Source: Croceibacterium_B sp963783195
Lineage (GTDB): Bacteria > Pseudomonadota > Alphaproteobacteria > Sphingomonadales > Sphingomonadaceae
Assembly (NCBI GenBank): GCA_963783195.1
Contig: CAWAMV010000004.1
Span: 2,108,001 to 2,172,000 of the forward strand
Direction: 5' to 3'
Length of the DNA stretch: 64,000 nt
Both the position numbers and the translations under genes were made by a program. The notes under the pieces are model-generated. The model did not search any database, was not told where the DNA came from, and saw only the letters and a list, made by a program, of their open reading frames with translations. Positions 7,972 to 17,552 of this stretch are shown piece after piece. How positions within the stretch are numbered: the stretch's first letter is position 1; each line of letters opens with the position of its first letter.

Positions 7972-9435
7972 TCAGGCCGCAAGAAACAATGCGGCCGCAG
8001 CCGTGTCGGCCAGGCCGCCGAGCCAGACGGTCAGCAGATAGCCCAGCGGCGAAATGACCACCGCGCTGATCGCCAGCAGCGCCCAGTGCGCCAAATCGCC
8101 GGAGCCGCGCACGGTGTCGGCCGGTTCGTCGAAGTACATGATCTTGACGACCTTGATGTAATAGAACGCACCGATCACGCTCGCCGCGATGCCGATGGCG
8201 GCCAGGGCAACGAAACCCGCATCGACGGCCGCCTGGAAGACCACGAACTTGCCCCAGAAGCCAAACAGCGGCGGGATGCCGGCAAGGCTGAACATCAGCA
8301 TCGCCAGGCACAACGCCAGCAGCGGCTTCGTGCGCGAAAGGCCGGCAAGATCGGCTATGCCTTCGACCTGGTCGCCCGCATCGTCCCTCATCAGCAGGAC
8401 GGCGACGAAGCTGCCGACCGTCATGGCGACGTAAATCGCGAGATAGACCAGCATGGCACTCGCGCCGGCAGGGGTGGCGACGGCGAGACCGATCAGGATG
8501 AAGCCCACGTTGTTGATCGACGAATAGGCGAGCAGGCGCTTGATGTTGGCTTGCCCGATCGCGCCCAGCGCACCGACCACGATCGAGGCGAGCGCGGCGA
8601 AGATCACGATTTGGCGCCAGGCGTCCGCTTGCGGGCCGAAGGCATCGAGCGCGACGCGGGCGGACAGGGCAATCGCAGCGACCTTCGGCGCGGTGGCGAA
8701 GAACATCGTAACCGGCGTGGGAGCGCCTTCGTAAACGTCGGGCGTCCACATGTGGAACGGCACGGCGCTGATCTTGAAGGCGAGTCCGGCGAGCACGAAC
8801 GTGATGCCGAACAGCGCACCCGTGCTCATGCCGCCGGTGAGCGCAGCGCGGATGCCGTCGAACGCAGTCGTACCGGTAAAGCCGTAGACGAGGCTTATGC
8901 CGAACAGCAGGATTCCAGAGGCGAGCGCGCCGAGGACGAAATACTTGAGGCCCGCCTCTGCCGAGCGGCCGTCGGTCCGCAGGAAGGACGCGAGAACGTA
9001 GGCCGAAAGCGAGTTCATCTCGAGACCGATGTAGAGCGTCAGCAAGTCGGTCGCCGAGACCATGATGCCCATGCCGAGGGCAGCGAAGATCACCAGCACC
9101 GGGTATTCCGCCCGCATGGCGCCTTCGCGCTCGAAGAACGCCGGCGCAACGACCAGTGCGGCGCCTGCTGCGGCATAGATCATCAGCTTGGCCAGGCCGG
9201 CAAAGGCATCGGCCGCGAACTGCCCGCCGAAGGCGACCGTGTCGGGGCCCATCGCCCCGCCGCAGACGGCAGGCGCGACGAGAAAGAACGCAGCGCCCAG
9301 GGCGACGCATGCAGCAACGGATATGGCGCGGCTGGCCTTGTCGCCTGCCCAGGCAGCGACGAGCAGCAGCACGAGGCCGGCGGCGCTGAGCACCTCTTCA
9401 GGGAGGATCAGCGCGAGGGAATGCTGGAGGTCCAT
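7972..9435 (-). CDS. nuoN: NADH-quinone oxidoreductase subunit N
   Basis: A 487-residue antiporter-like membrane subunit of complex I, with about 14 transmembrane helices expected. Visible family motifs include LYIGLEMNSLSAYVLASF with the conserved Glu in helix 5. Further on are AGLAFKISAVPFHMWTPDVY with the channel Lys, and IGQANIKRLLAYSSINNVG. It pumps protons as part of the membrane arm. The ATG overlaps the nuoM stop by one base. The length is in the usual range for alphaproteobacterial NuoN, and no frame problem is seen. Confidence 0.97.
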   Translation of the reverse strand: MDLQHSLALILPEEVLSAAGLVLLLVAAWAGDKASRAISVAACVALGAAFFLVAPAVCGGAMGPDTVAFGGQFAADAFAGLAKLMIYAAAGAALVVAPAFFEREGAMRAEYPVLVIFAALGMGIMVSATDLLTLYIGLEMNSLSAYVLASFLRTDGRSAEAGLKYFVLGALASGILLFGISLVYGFTGTTAFDGIRAALTGGMSTGALFGITFVLAGLAFKISAVPFHMWTPDVYEGAPTPVTMFFATAPKVAAIALSARVALDAFGPQADAWRQIVIFAALASIVVGALGAIGQANIKRLLAYSSINNVGFILIGLAVATPAGASAMLVYLAIYVAMTVGSFVAVLLMRDDAGDQVEGIADLAGLSRTKPLLALCLAMLMFSLAGIPPLFGFWGKFVVFQAAVDAGFVALAAIGIAASVIGAFYYIKVVKIMYFDEPADTVRGSGDLAHWALLAISAVVISPLGYLLTVWLGGLADTAAAALFLAA

Positions 9436-10997
9436 CAGTGCGCTCCCTCCGGCGCGGCAGGTGCAGGGCCGTGACCCTCTTCGCCTGCAATTTCGAGATC
9501 GGCCGCAGGCTCACCGACCTTGAGGCGTGAATCGCCTGCCGGCTTTGCCCGGGCCACGCGCGCGTCGAGCGCGGCGATGTCCTTGCGCATCGGGGCGAGG
9601 AAACTTTCCGGATAGACGCCCATCCACAGCACCGCTGCGGCGATCGGTCCGAGCATCAGCCACTCGCGCATGCTCAGGTCGGGCATGGCGGCAGCGTCGG
9701 CATTCTCCTGCGTGCCAAAGGCGACGCGGCGATAGAGGTAAAGCATGTAGGCCGCGCCCAGGATGATGCCGGTGGCGCAGACCGCGGTCACCCAGGTGTT
9801 GGCCTGATAGATGCCCGCCAGGCTCAGGAACTCGCCGACAAATCCGCTGGTGCCGGGCAACCCGACGCTCGCCATCGTGAACAGCATGAAGAACAGCGCG
9901 TACTTCGGCATGTTGATCGACAGGCCGCCGTAACGGGATATCTCACGGGTGTGCAGCCGGTCGTAGATCACGCCTACGCAGAGGAACAGCGCGCCCGAGA
10001 CGAGACCGTGGCTCAGCATCACGATCATCGCGCCTTCGAGCCCCTGCACGTTAAAGGCGAACAGTCCGATGGTCACGATCGCCATGTGCGCGACCGAGGA
10101 ATAGGCGATCAGCTTCTTCATGTCGTGCTGGACGAGGGCGATGAGGCTGGTCAGCACGACCGCCGCCATCGACAGGCCCCAGACGAGCCAGACGAACTGC
10201 AGGCTCGCTTCGGGAAACATCGGCAGGCTGAAGCGGATGAAGCCATAGCCGCCCATCTTGAGCAGCACGCCGGCCAGGATGACCGAACCGGCCGTCGGCG
10301 CCTGCACGTGCGCGTCGGGCAGCCAGGTGTGGACCGGCCACATCGGCATCTTCACCGCGAAGCTGGCGAAGAAGGCGAGCCAGAGCCACGTCTGCGCCTG
10401 CGGCGGAAAGTCGTAGGCCATCAGCGTCGGAATGTCTGTCGTGCCCGCTTCGTGGACCATCCACAGCATCGCGATCAGCATCAGGACCGAGCCGAGCAGC
10501 GTGTAGAGGAAGAACTTGTAGCTGGCGTAAATCCGGTTGTCCCCGCCCCACACGCCGATGATCAGGTACATCGGGATCAGGCCGGCTTCGAAGAAGATGT
10601 AGAACAGGTACAGGTCCTGCGCGGCGAACACGCCGATCATCAGCGTTTCCATGAACAGGAACGCGGCCATGTACTCGCCCACGCGCTTGGTGATCGAATC
10701 CCAGCTCGCCCCGATGCAGATCGGCATGAGAAAGACCGACAGCACGATCAGCATCAGTGCGATGCCGTCGATGCCCAGCGCCCACTGAAAGCCGGCAAAG
10801 AGCGGTGCGCGCTCCGTGAATTGCCACTGCGCCCCGCCGATATCGTAATTCGCCCACAGCAGAATGCCGAGAGCAAGGTCGATCAGCGTCGCGACGAGCG
10901 CGATCATCCGCGCGGTCTTCGCCTCGGCGAACAGGCAGGCCAGCGCACCGGCGAGCGGCACGAGAAGCATTACGGAAAGAATCGGGAAGCCCCCCAT
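9435..10997 (-). CDS. nuoM: NADH-quinone oxidoreductase subunit M
   Basis: A 520-residue antiporter-like proton-pumping subunit. The frame stays open upstream into nuoL. The ATG at 10995-10997 is chosen because it overlaps the nuoL TGA by one base and begins a hydrophobic first helix (MGGFPILSVMLLVPLAG). Diagnostic stretches are FIFFEAGLIPMYLIIG-like helix 5 and FAVKMPMWPVHTWLPDAHVQ. ALVQHDMKKLIAYSSVAHM also fits NuoM. The last 40 residues are a soluble Ala/Pro/Glu-rich tail ending EEGHGPAPAAPEGAH, beyond the last helix. Confidence 0.97.
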   Translation of the reverse strand: MGGFPILSVMLLVPLAGALACLFAEAKTARMIALVATLIDLALGILLWANYDIGGAQWQFTERAPLFAGFQWALGIDGIALMLIVLSVFLMPICIGASWDSITKRVGEYMAAFLFMETLMIGVFAAQDLYLFYIFFEAGLIPMYLIIGVWGGDNRIYASYKFFLYTLLGSVLMLIAMLWMVHEAGTTDIPTLMAYDFPPQAQTWLWLAFFASFAVKMPMWPVHTWLPDAHVQAPTAGSVILAGVLLKMGGYGFIRFSLPMFPEASLQFVWLVWGLSMAAVVLTSLIALVQHDMKKLIAYSSVAHMAIVTIGLFAFNVQGLEGAMIVMLSHGLVSGALFLCVGVIYDRLHTREISRYGGLSINMPKYALFFMLFTMASVGLPGTSGFVGEFLSLAGIYQANTWVTAVCATGIILGAAYMLYLYRRVAFGTQENADAAAMPDLSMREWLMLGPIAAAVLWMGVYPESFLAPMRKDIAALDARVARAKPAGDSRLKVGEPAADLEIAGEEGHGPAPAAPEGAH

Positions 10998-13060
10998 CAC
11001 TGCACCAGGACCCAGGTCACCGCCGCCACCAGGCCAAGCAGCATGATCAGGGCGTAACTTGTCAGGTAGCCCGACTGGAAGCGCTTCGCGGCGACAGCTC
11101 CCTTCTCGACGATCCAGGCAGCACCGTTCGGCCCGAAACGATCGATGATGCCGACGTCGCCCCTTTGCCAGAACACGCGGCCGAGCCAGAACGCGGGTTT
11201 CACGAAGATAACGTTGTACAGCTCGTCGAAGTACCACTTGTTGTAGAAGAAGCGGTACACCGGGCCGAGCTGGGTGGCGGTCTTCTCCGGGATCGAGGTG
11301 TCCTTGATGTAAGCCCAGAACGCGCCCGTGAAGCCCAACAGCATCACGATTGTGGCCGCCCACTTCGCCAGTTCGGGGATCTCGTGCATCGCGTGCATCA
11401 GGTGCTCGTTGTAGGCGATCGCGCCGTTCCAGAAGCTCTCGCCCTCGATGAAGGGCGCGTAGAACAGGAACCCGGCAAAGACGGCGCCGAGCGAGAGCAC
11501 GGCGAGCGGGACGAGCATGGTCCAGGGGCTCTCGTGCGGATGGTAGCCGGCGGTCCCGTCGGCCTCGTCCGTCGAGGGAACGTGATGATGCGCGTCGTGC
11601 CCGGAGTCTTCCTGGCTCGGCGGATTGGCCTCTTCCGGTTCGTCGTGGCCGTGGTGGACGGCGTGCTGGATGTGCTCGCTGTCGGCCCAGCGCGGTTTGC
11701 CCCAGAAGGTGAGGAACATCAGGCGCCACGAGTAGAAGCTCGTCAGCAGGGCCGCGATCACGCCCATCGCGAAGGCGAAGGTGCCCATCTGCGTACCCGA
11801 AGCGAAAGCCGCCTCGATGATTGCGTCCTTGGAATAGAACCCGGCGAACCCGAACACGCCCGCCAGGCCGACGCCGGTAATCGCAAGAGTCCCTGCAAGC
11901 ATGCCGTAGAACGTCAGCGGAATCTGTTTACGCAGGCCGCCGTAGTACCGCATGTCCTGCTCGTGATGCATCGCGTGGATGACCGAGCCCGCGCCAAGGA
12001 ACAGCAGCGCCTTGAAAAAGGCGTGGGTGAACAGGTGGAACATCGCCGCGCCGTAAGCGCCGACACCTGCGGCGAAGAACATGTAGCCGAGCTGCGAGCA
12101 GGTCGAATAGGCGATGACCCGCTTGATGTCCCACTGCGTTGTGCCGACGGTGGCAGCGAAAAAGCAGGTCGCAGCTCCGATGAAGGTGACGAACGTCAGC
12201 GTCGAGGGTGCGGCCTCGAACATCGGCGACAGGCGGCAAACCATGAACACGCCTGCGGTCACCATGGTGGCGGCGTGGATCAGCGCGGAAACGGGCGTCG
12301 GGCCCTCCATCGCATCGGGCAGCCAGGTGTGCAGGCCGAGCTGCGCCGACTTGCCCATCGCGCCGATGAACAGCAGCAGGGTTAGGATCGACATGGTGTC
12401 GAACCGCATGCCCAGGAAACCGATCGTGCTCGCGCCCTTCATGGCCGGGGCGGCGGCGAGGATTTCCGGGATGGAAGTCGTCTGGAAGACCAGGAAGGTG
12501 CCGAAGATGCCGAGCATAAAGCCGAGATCGCCCACGCGGTTGACCACGAAGGCCTTGATTGCCGCGGCATTGGCGCTCGGCTTGCGGAACCAGAAACCGA
12601 TCAGCAGATAGCTGGCGAGGCCGACGCCTTCCCAGCCAAAGAACATCTGCACCAGATTGTCCGCCGTCACGAGCATGAGCATCGCGAAGGTGAACAGGCT
12701 GAGATAGGCGAAGAAACGCGGCTGGTCCGGATCCTCGTCCATGTAACCCCAGCTATAGAGGTGGACGAGCGAGGAAACGGTGGTGATGACCACGAGCATG
12801 ATGGCGGTCAGCGTATCGACGCGCAGGGCCCAGTCGAACGTCAGCGTGCCCGATTGTACCCAGTGGAGCACCGGCGTGACGGTCGCCTCTACGTCGCCGC
12901 CGAGATAATGGAGAAAGATCGGCCACGAGAGCGCGCACGACAGGAACAGCCCGCCGGTGGTGATCGACTTGGCAATCGTATTGCCCAGCGCGCGGTTGCC
13001 CAGCCCTGCCACGATGGCGGCCAGCAGCGGCGCGAAGACGATGATCAGGATCGAGTTCAC
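10997..13060 (-). CDS. nuoL: NADH-quinone oxidoreductase subunit L
   Basis: A 687-residue distal proton-pumping subunit that carries the long lateral helix of complex I. The start is taken as the GTG at 13058-13060, five bases after the nuoK stop, which gives VNSILIIVFAPLLAAI. The longer open frame would overlap nuoK completely. Family features are FGWEGVGLASYLLIGFW and AQLGLHTWLPDAMEGPTPVS. TTQWDIKRVIAYSTCSQLG also marks NuoL. A His-rich cytoplasmic loop (HHGHDEPEEANPPSQEDSG, then HDAHHHVP) lies near residues 500-530. It could bind metal but is more likely just a lineage-variable loop. Confidence 0.96.
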   Translation of the reverse strand: MNSILIIVFAPLLAAIVAGLGNRALGNTIAKSITTGGLFLSCALSWPIFLHYLGGDVEATVTPVLHWVQSGTLTFDWALRVDTLTAIMLVVITTVSSLVHLYSWGYMDEDPDQPRFFAYLSLFTFAMLMLVTADNLVQMFFGWEGVGLASYLLIGFWFRKPSANAAAIKAFVVNRVGDLGFMLGIFGTFLVFQTTSIPEILAAAPAMKGASTIGFLGMRFDTMSILTLLLFIGAMGKSAQLGLHTWLPDAMEGPTPVSALIHAATMVTAGVFMVCRLSPMFEAAPSTLTFVTFIGAATCFFAATVGTTQWDIKRVIAYSTCSQLGYMFFAAGVGAYGAAMFHLFTHAFFKALLFLGAGSVIHAMHHEQDMRYYGGLRKQIPLTFYGMLAGTLAITGVGLAGVFGFAGFYSKDAIIEAAFASGTQMGTFAFAMGVIAALLTSFYSWRLMFLTFWGKPRWADSEHIQHAVHHGHDEPEEANPPSQEDSGHDAHHHVPSTDEADGTAGYHPHESPWTMLVPLAVLSLGAVFAGFLFYAPFIEGESFWNGAIAYNEHLMHAMHEIPELAKWAATIVMLLGFTGAFWAYIKDTSIPEKTATQLGPVYRFFYNKWYFDELYNVIFVKPAFWLGRVFWQRGDVGIIDRFGPNGAAWIVEKGAVAAKRFQSGYLTSYALIMLLGLVAAVTWVLVQ

Positions 13061-13065
13061 GCGTC

Positions 13066-13371
13066 TTAGCCCTTCATCCGGCTGGGATCGTCGACCGCGA
13101 TGGTCCCGCGGCCGCGGAAGTAGATGACCAGGATCGCCAGCCCGATCGCCGCTTCGCCCGCCGCGACGGTCAGGACGAACATGGCGAAGATCTGCCCGGT
13201 CAGATCGTGCAGGAAGGCGCTGAAGGCGACGAGATTGATGTTCACCGCCAGGAGGATCAGTTCGATCGCCATCAGGATGACGATGATGTTCTTCCGGTTG
13301 AGGAAGATGCCGAGGACGCCGAGCACGAACAGGATCGAGCTGACGACGACATAGTGTTCGATGCCGATCAC
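13066..13371 (-). CDS. nuoK: NADH-quinone oxidoreductase subunit K
   Basis: A 101-residue, three-helix membrane subunit. The conserved glutamates of helices 2 and 3 are present in ILMAIELILLAVNINLVAF and VAAGEAAIGLAILVIYF. The start is a GTG at 13369-13371 that overlaps the nuoJ stop as GTGA. The length is exactly in the family range. It follows the damaged nuoJ, but its own frame is intact. Confidence 0.97.
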   Translation of the reverse strand: MIGIEHYVVVSSILFVLGVLGIFLNRKNIIVILMAIELILLAVNINLVAFSAFLHDLTGQIFAMFVLTVAAGEAAIGLAILVIYFRGRGTIAVDDPSRMKG

Positions 13372-13988
13372 AGCTCGATCCCCTGCCCGATCTCAGGCTT
13401 GACGTTGACGGTGGCTTCTTCCGGACGGCGCCGAACCTGCTTGGCAACGTTCTGCGGCCGGGTGTCCTTGCGCTCGCGGTGGGTCAGCACGATCGCGCCG
13501 ACCATCGCCACGAGCAGGATCACGCCCGCGGCCTCGAACAGGAACAGGTAACGGCTGTAGAGCAGTGCCCCGATGTTCTCGATGTTGCTTTCGCCCGCGA
13601 CGACCGCCGCGGTGCCATCGGGCGTGCCGAGCGCAAGCGACCCGGCGCTGATAGGCGCCGATGCCGAGCACCAGACTCCAGGTCAAGAGGACCAGCGCAA
13701 GGCTATGCCGAGCGGGAAGTTCTTCACGAATCCGGCGCGCAGTTCGGCGAAGTCGATGTCGAGCATCATGACCACGAACAGGAACAGCACCGCGACCGCG
13801 CCGACGTAGACGATGACCAGCAGCATCGCGATGAACTCCGCGCCGACCAGGACCATCAGGCCCGCGGCGTTGAAGAACGCGACGATCAGCCAGAGCACCG
13901 AATGCACCGGGTTGCGCGCCGTGATAACCAGCACGGCGCTGGCGATCACCAGGAAGGCGAAAAGATAGAAGGCGCCAACTTGTATCAT
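13368..13988 (-). CDS. nuoJ: NADH-quinone oxidoreductase subunit J, with two compensating frameshifts
   Basis: Full length would be about 206 residues. The ATG at 13986-13988 starts MIQVGAFYLFAFLVIAS, and FVVMMLDIDFAELRAGFV is typical NuoJ. At about 13705 the hydrophobic sequence jumps frame (ALVLLTWSLVLGIGAY). At about 13652 it returns to the first frame (SAGSLALGTPDG, then ENIGALLYSRYLFLFEAAG) and ends at the TGA overlapping nuoK. One missing base and one extra base about 50 bases apart restore the frame. As written, translation would stop at 13683. Loss of NuoJ would cripple complex I, so sequencing error is the simplest reading; a real lesion cannot be excluded. Confidence 0.85.
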
Positions 13989-14020
13989 GAGAGCTCGTGG
14001 ATCATCGGAGTGCGCGCCGC

Positions 14021-14506
14021 CTAGCGATAGGGCGCATCGGCTTCAAGGTTCGCGGCAATCGCCCGCTCCCACTTGTCCCCGTTGGCCAGAAGTTTCGCCT
14101 TGTCGTAGAGCAGTTCCTCGCGCGTTTCGGTCGCGTAGTCGAGGTTCGGCCCTTCCACCACCGCGTCGACCGGGCAGGCTTCCTGGCAAAAGCCGCAGAA
14201 GATGCACTTGGTCATGTCGATGTCGTAGCGCGTCGTGCGGCGGCTGCCGTCCTCGCGCGGTTCGGCCTCGATCGTGATCGCCTGCGCCGGGCAGACCGCC
14301 TCGCACAGCTTGCACGCGATGCAGCGCTCTTCGCCGTTGGGATAGCGGCGCAGCACGTGCTCGCCGCGAAAACGCGGGCTGAGCGGGTTCTTCTCGTACG
14401 GGTAGTTGATCGTCGCCTTGGGCTTGAAGAAGTACTTCAGCGTGAGGGCGTGCGCCTTCACGAATTCCCAGAGGGTGAATGCCTTGATGTATTGCGCGAG
14501 ACTCAT
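14021..14506 (-). CDS. nuoI: NADH-quinone oxidoreductase subunit I
   Basis: A 161-residue ferredoxin-like subunit carrying clusters N6a and N6b on the peripheral arm. Two classic 4Fe-4S motifs are visible, CIACKLCEAVCP and CIFCGFCQEACP. The latter continues PVDAVVEGPNLDYATE, as in alphaproteobacterial NuoI. The N-terminus has the amphipathic membrane-contact helix. The ATG at 14504-14506 overlaps the end of nuoH (ATGA). A 32-base gap separates it from nuoJ, one of the few gaps in this operon. Confidence 0.97.
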   Translation of the reverse strand: MSLAQYIKAFTLWEFVKAHALTLKYFFKPKATINYPYEKNPLSPRFRGEHVLRRYPNGEERCIACKLCEAVCPAQAITIEAEPREDGSRRTTRYDIDMTKCIFCGFCQEACPVDAVVEGPNLDYATETREELLYDKAKLLANGDKWERAIAANLEADAPYR

Positions 14507-15549
14507 GCCCCGTACCTCGTGATCATGAGCCAGCCCGATACGAGCACGACGAACAGCAGGCTGGTCGGCAGGAAGATCTTCCAGCCGAGCCGCATGAGCT
14601 GGTCGTAGCGGTAGCGGGGGACGGTCGCCTTCACCCAGGAGAAGACGAAGAAGAAGAAGCCGATCTTGATGAAGAGCCAGATCCAGCCCGGAATCCAGTA
14701 GAGGAATCCGATGTCGAGCGGAGGCAGCCAGCCGCCGAAGAACAGTACGGCGTTGAGCGCGCACATCAGCAGGACGTTGGCGTATTCGCCCAGCCAGTAG
14801 AGCGCGAAGGCCATGCTCGAATATTCGGTCTGGTAACCGGCGACGAGCTCGCTCTCGGCCTCGGTCAGGTCGAACGGGGCGCGGGCGGTCTCGGCCATGC
14901 CACTGATCAGGAACATGACCCACATGGGGAAGAGCAGCAGGTTGAAGAAGAACCCGTTGACGATGCCGAGCCCGTGACCCTTCTGTGCCAAGACGATGTC
15001 GTTGAGATTGAAGGTCCCGGCGTAGAGCACCACGCAGATCAGGATGAAGCCGATCGAGACTTCGTAGCTGATCATCTGCGCGGCGGCCCGCATGGCCGAG
15101 AAGAACGGGTACTTGGAGTTCGACGCCCAACCCGCGATAACCACGCCGTAAACGCCCAGCGAGCTGATCGCGAGGACGTAGAGCAGGCCGACGTTGATGT
15201 CGGCCAGGACCGCGCCCGAATTGAACGGGATCACCGCCCAGGCGAGCAGCGCCACGGTGAAGGTGATGATCGGCGCGATCAGGAACAGGCCCTTGTTCGC
15301 GGCCGATGGAATGATGGTTTCCTGCAGGAACACCTTCAGTCCGTCGGCGAAGCTCTGCAGCAGACCCCACGGCCCGACCACGTTGGGCCCCTTGCGCAGC
15401 GCCATTGCAGCCCAGATCTTGCGATCGGCATAGATGATCATCGCCACCGCCAGCATCAGCGGCAGCGCGATGAGCAGGATGCCCGCTATGGTCGCGAGGA
15501 ACCAGGCCCAGGACGGGTCCATGCCCCAGTCGATGAATTGCGCGGTCAT
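14503..15549 (-). CDS. nuoH: NADH-quinone oxidoreductase subunit H
   Basis: A 348-residue membrane subunit that forms the quinone-binding chamber at the junction of the two arms. Motifs include ALRKGPNVVGPWGLLQSFADGLK in loop 1 and AETARAPFDLTEAESELVAGYQTEY, with the family's conserved acidic residues. PRYRYDQLMRLGWKIFLP marks the C-terminus. The length is normal. The ATG and the nuoG stop overlap by four bases, and the gene's own TGA overlaps nuoI. Confidence 0.97.
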   Translation of the reverse strand: MTAQFIDWGMDPSWAWFLATIAGILLIALPLMLAVAMIIYADRKIWAAMALRKGPNVVGPWGLLQSFADGLKVFLQETIIPSAANKGLFLIAPIITFTVALLAWAVIPFNSGAVLADINVGLLYVLAISSLGVYGVVIAGWASNSKYPFFSAMRAAAQMISYEVSIGFILICVVLYAGTFNLNDIVLAQKGHGLGIVNGFFFNLLLFPMWVMFLISGMAETARAPFDLTEAESELVAGYQTEYSSMAFALYWLGEYANVLLMCALNAVLFFGGWLPPLDIGFLYWIPGWIWLFIKIGFFFFVFSWVKATVPRYRYDQLMRLGWKIFLPTSLLFVVLVSGWLMITRYGA

Positions 15550-17552
15550 TCCGCGGCCTCCGCGAAGTCTTCCCCGTGGAGCAGCTCTGCCGAGCAGCGC
15601 TGCATCGTCCGGCTCGAGCGGGCGATCGGGTTGGTCAGGTAGAAGTCCTTGATCGGATAACCGATCCTGCCGGACTTCGCCCTGCCCTTCCCCGCCTTGG
15701 GCAGCGCACCGTAGTCGGCCAGTCCCTCGACGCCCAGCGCCGGGACTTCGGCGACCATCGCCGCGCGAAGCTGGCCGAAGCTGTCGAAGCCGACTGACAC
15801 GCCCAGCGCATCGGCAAGCGCGCGCAGGATCGTCCAGTCCTCGCGCGCGTCACCCGGCGCGAAGACGGCCTTGTCGGCGAACTGCACCCGGCCCTCGGTA
15901 TTGACGTAGATCCCCGGCTTCTCGGTGTAGGCCGAGGCCGGCAGGATGACGTCGGCGGCATGGGCCCCCTTGTCGCCGTGGTGGCCGATGTAGACCTTGA
16001 AGCTTGTCTCGAAGGCCGCAAAATCGGCCTCGTCCGCGCCAAGTGCCAGCAGCAGCCGGGGCTGCGCCTGCACCAGGTCCTTGACCCCGCCCTTCTGCGC
16101 AAAACCGAGCATCAGCGCACCCATGCGGGCGGCCGAGAAGTGCAGCACGTTGAAACCGTTCCAACCATCCCTGACCAGGTTCCACTCACTCGCCAGCCCC
16201 AGCGCCGCGTCGAGCCCGCCGGCCGCGATGCCGCCGCCGCCGAGGATGATCGCAGGCCTGGCAGCCTTGGCCATTACCTCGCCGACATGAGCCGGGAGAT
16301 CGCCGAGGACCGCAACATCGTCGCCCAGGAACTCGGCCGCGAAGGTCGTTTCCCAGTGCGGGCCGACCACGAAAACCTTGGCCCCGCTCTTCACCGCCTT
16401 GCGCAGCCGTACGTTGACCAGCGGCGCTTCCCAGCGGACGTGGCTGCCGACGATCAGGATCGCGTCGGCTTCCTCGATCCCGGCGAAGGTCGAGTTGAAC
16501 GCCATCGCCGCGAGGTTGTCGGTCGGATAGTCCATCCCGGTCTGGCGGCTTTCGAGCAGGGTCGAACCCAGCGCGCCGAGTAACGCCTTGGCGGCGAACA
16601 TCGTTTCGCAGTCGACCATGTCACCAGCGATCGCCGCGACGCTGCTGCCGGCCTTGACGGAAGCGATCTTATTGAAGGCCTCGTCCCAGCTGGCAGGCTG
16701 AAGCTTGCCCGCCTTGCGGATGTAGACGCGGTCGAGCCGCCGACGGCTCAGGCCGTCCACCTGGAAGCGGGCCTTGTCGGAAATCCACTCCTCGTTGACG
16801 TCGTCGTTGATGCGCGGAAGCACGCGCAGGACTTCACGCCCGCGGCTGTCGATGCGGATGTTCGTGCCGACCGCGTCGGACACATCGATGCCCCAGGTCT
16901 TCTTGAGCTCCCACGGCCGCGCCTCGAAAGCATAGGGCCGGCTGGTCAGCGCGCCGACCGGACACAAGTCGATCACATTGGCCGAGAGCTCGTGCTGCGC
17001 CGCCTGTTCGAGGTAGGTCGTGATCTGCATGTTCTCGCCGCGATAGAGCGCGCCGATTTCGTCCACCCCGGCGATCTCTTCCGAGAACCGCACGCAGCGG
17101 GTGCAGTGGATGCAGCGGGTCATCTGCGTCTTGATCAGCGGGCCCATGTACTTGTCGGTCACCGCGCGCTTGTTCTCGTCGTAGCGCGAGGCGCCGCGGC
17201 CATAGACCATCGCCTGGTCCTGCAGGTCGCACTCGCCGCCCTGGTCGCAGATCGGGCAATCGAGCGGGTGGTTGATGAGCAGAAACTCCATCACCCCTTC
17301 GCGCGCCGTCTTGACCATCTGGCTGTCGGTGCGAATTTCCTGGCCATCGGCGGCAGGCAGCGCGCACGAAGCTTGCGGCTTGGGCGGACCGGGCTTCACT
17401 TCCACCAGGCACATCCGACAGTTGCCGGCGATACTTAAGCGCTCGTGGTAACAGAAACGCGGGATCTCCTTGCCGGCAAGCTCGCACGCCTGCAGCACGG
17501 TCGCCCCGTTGGGGACTTCGATTTCCTGGCCGTCTACGGTGACCTTGGGCAT
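15546..17552 (-). CDS. nuoG: NADH-quinone oxidoreductase subunit G
   Basis: A 668-residue large peripheral subunit. The start chosen is the ATG at 17550-17552, overlapping the preceding gene's stop by one base, because MPKVTVDGQEIEVPNG is the normal ferredoxin-fold beginning. Cluster ligands are visible in order: CRMCLVE (N1b), CPICDQGGECDLQ (with His-Cys N5 ligands) and CIHCTRCVRF with CPVGALTS (N4). The rest is a molybdopterin-oxidoreductase-like fold without a cofactor. The C-terminus is close to the compact alphaproteobacterial type. Confidence 0.97.
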   Translation of the reverse strand: MPKVTVDGQEIEVPNGATVLQACELAGKEIPRFCYHERLSIAGNCRMCLVEVKPGPPKPQASCALPAADGQEIRTDSQMVKTAREGVMEFLLINHPLDCPICDQGGECDLQDQAMVYGRGASRYDENKRAVTDKYMGPLIKTQMTRCIHCTRCVRFSEEIAGVDEIGALYRGENMQITTYLEQAAQHELSANVIDLCPVGALTSRPYAFEARPWELKKTWGIDVSDAVGTNIRIDSRGREVLRVLPRINDDVNEEWISDKARFQVDGLSRRRLDRVYIRKAGKLQPASWDEAFNKIASVKAGSSVAAIAGDMVDCETMFAAKALLGALGSTLLESRQTGMDYPTDNLAAMAFNSTFAGIEEADAILIVGSHVRWEAPLVNVRLRKAVKSGAKVFVVGPHWETTFAAEFLGDDVAVLGDLPAHVGEVMAKAARPAIILGGGGIAAGGLDAALGLASEWNLVRDGWNGFNVLHFSAARMGALMLGFAQKGGVKDLVQAQPRLLLALGADEADFAAFETSFKVYIGHHGDKGAHAADVILPASAYTEKPGIYVNTEGRVQFADKAVFAPGDAREDWTILRALADALGVSVGFDSFGQLRAAMVAEVPALGVEGLADYGALPKAGKGRAKSGRIGYPIKDFYLTNPIARSSRTMQRCSAELLHGEDFAEAAE

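Noticed and set aside
7375..9474. A 699-codon open frame on the + strand, antisense to birA and nuoN
   Set aside because: It is full of Arg, Gln, His and Glu runs, overlaps two certain genes and has no family motif; a typical GC-rich antisense shadow.
13368..13988. Programmed frameshifting or stop readthrough in nuoJ
   Set aside because: No slippery heptamer or downstream structure is apparent, and two opposite shifts would be required; an indel error explains it more simply.
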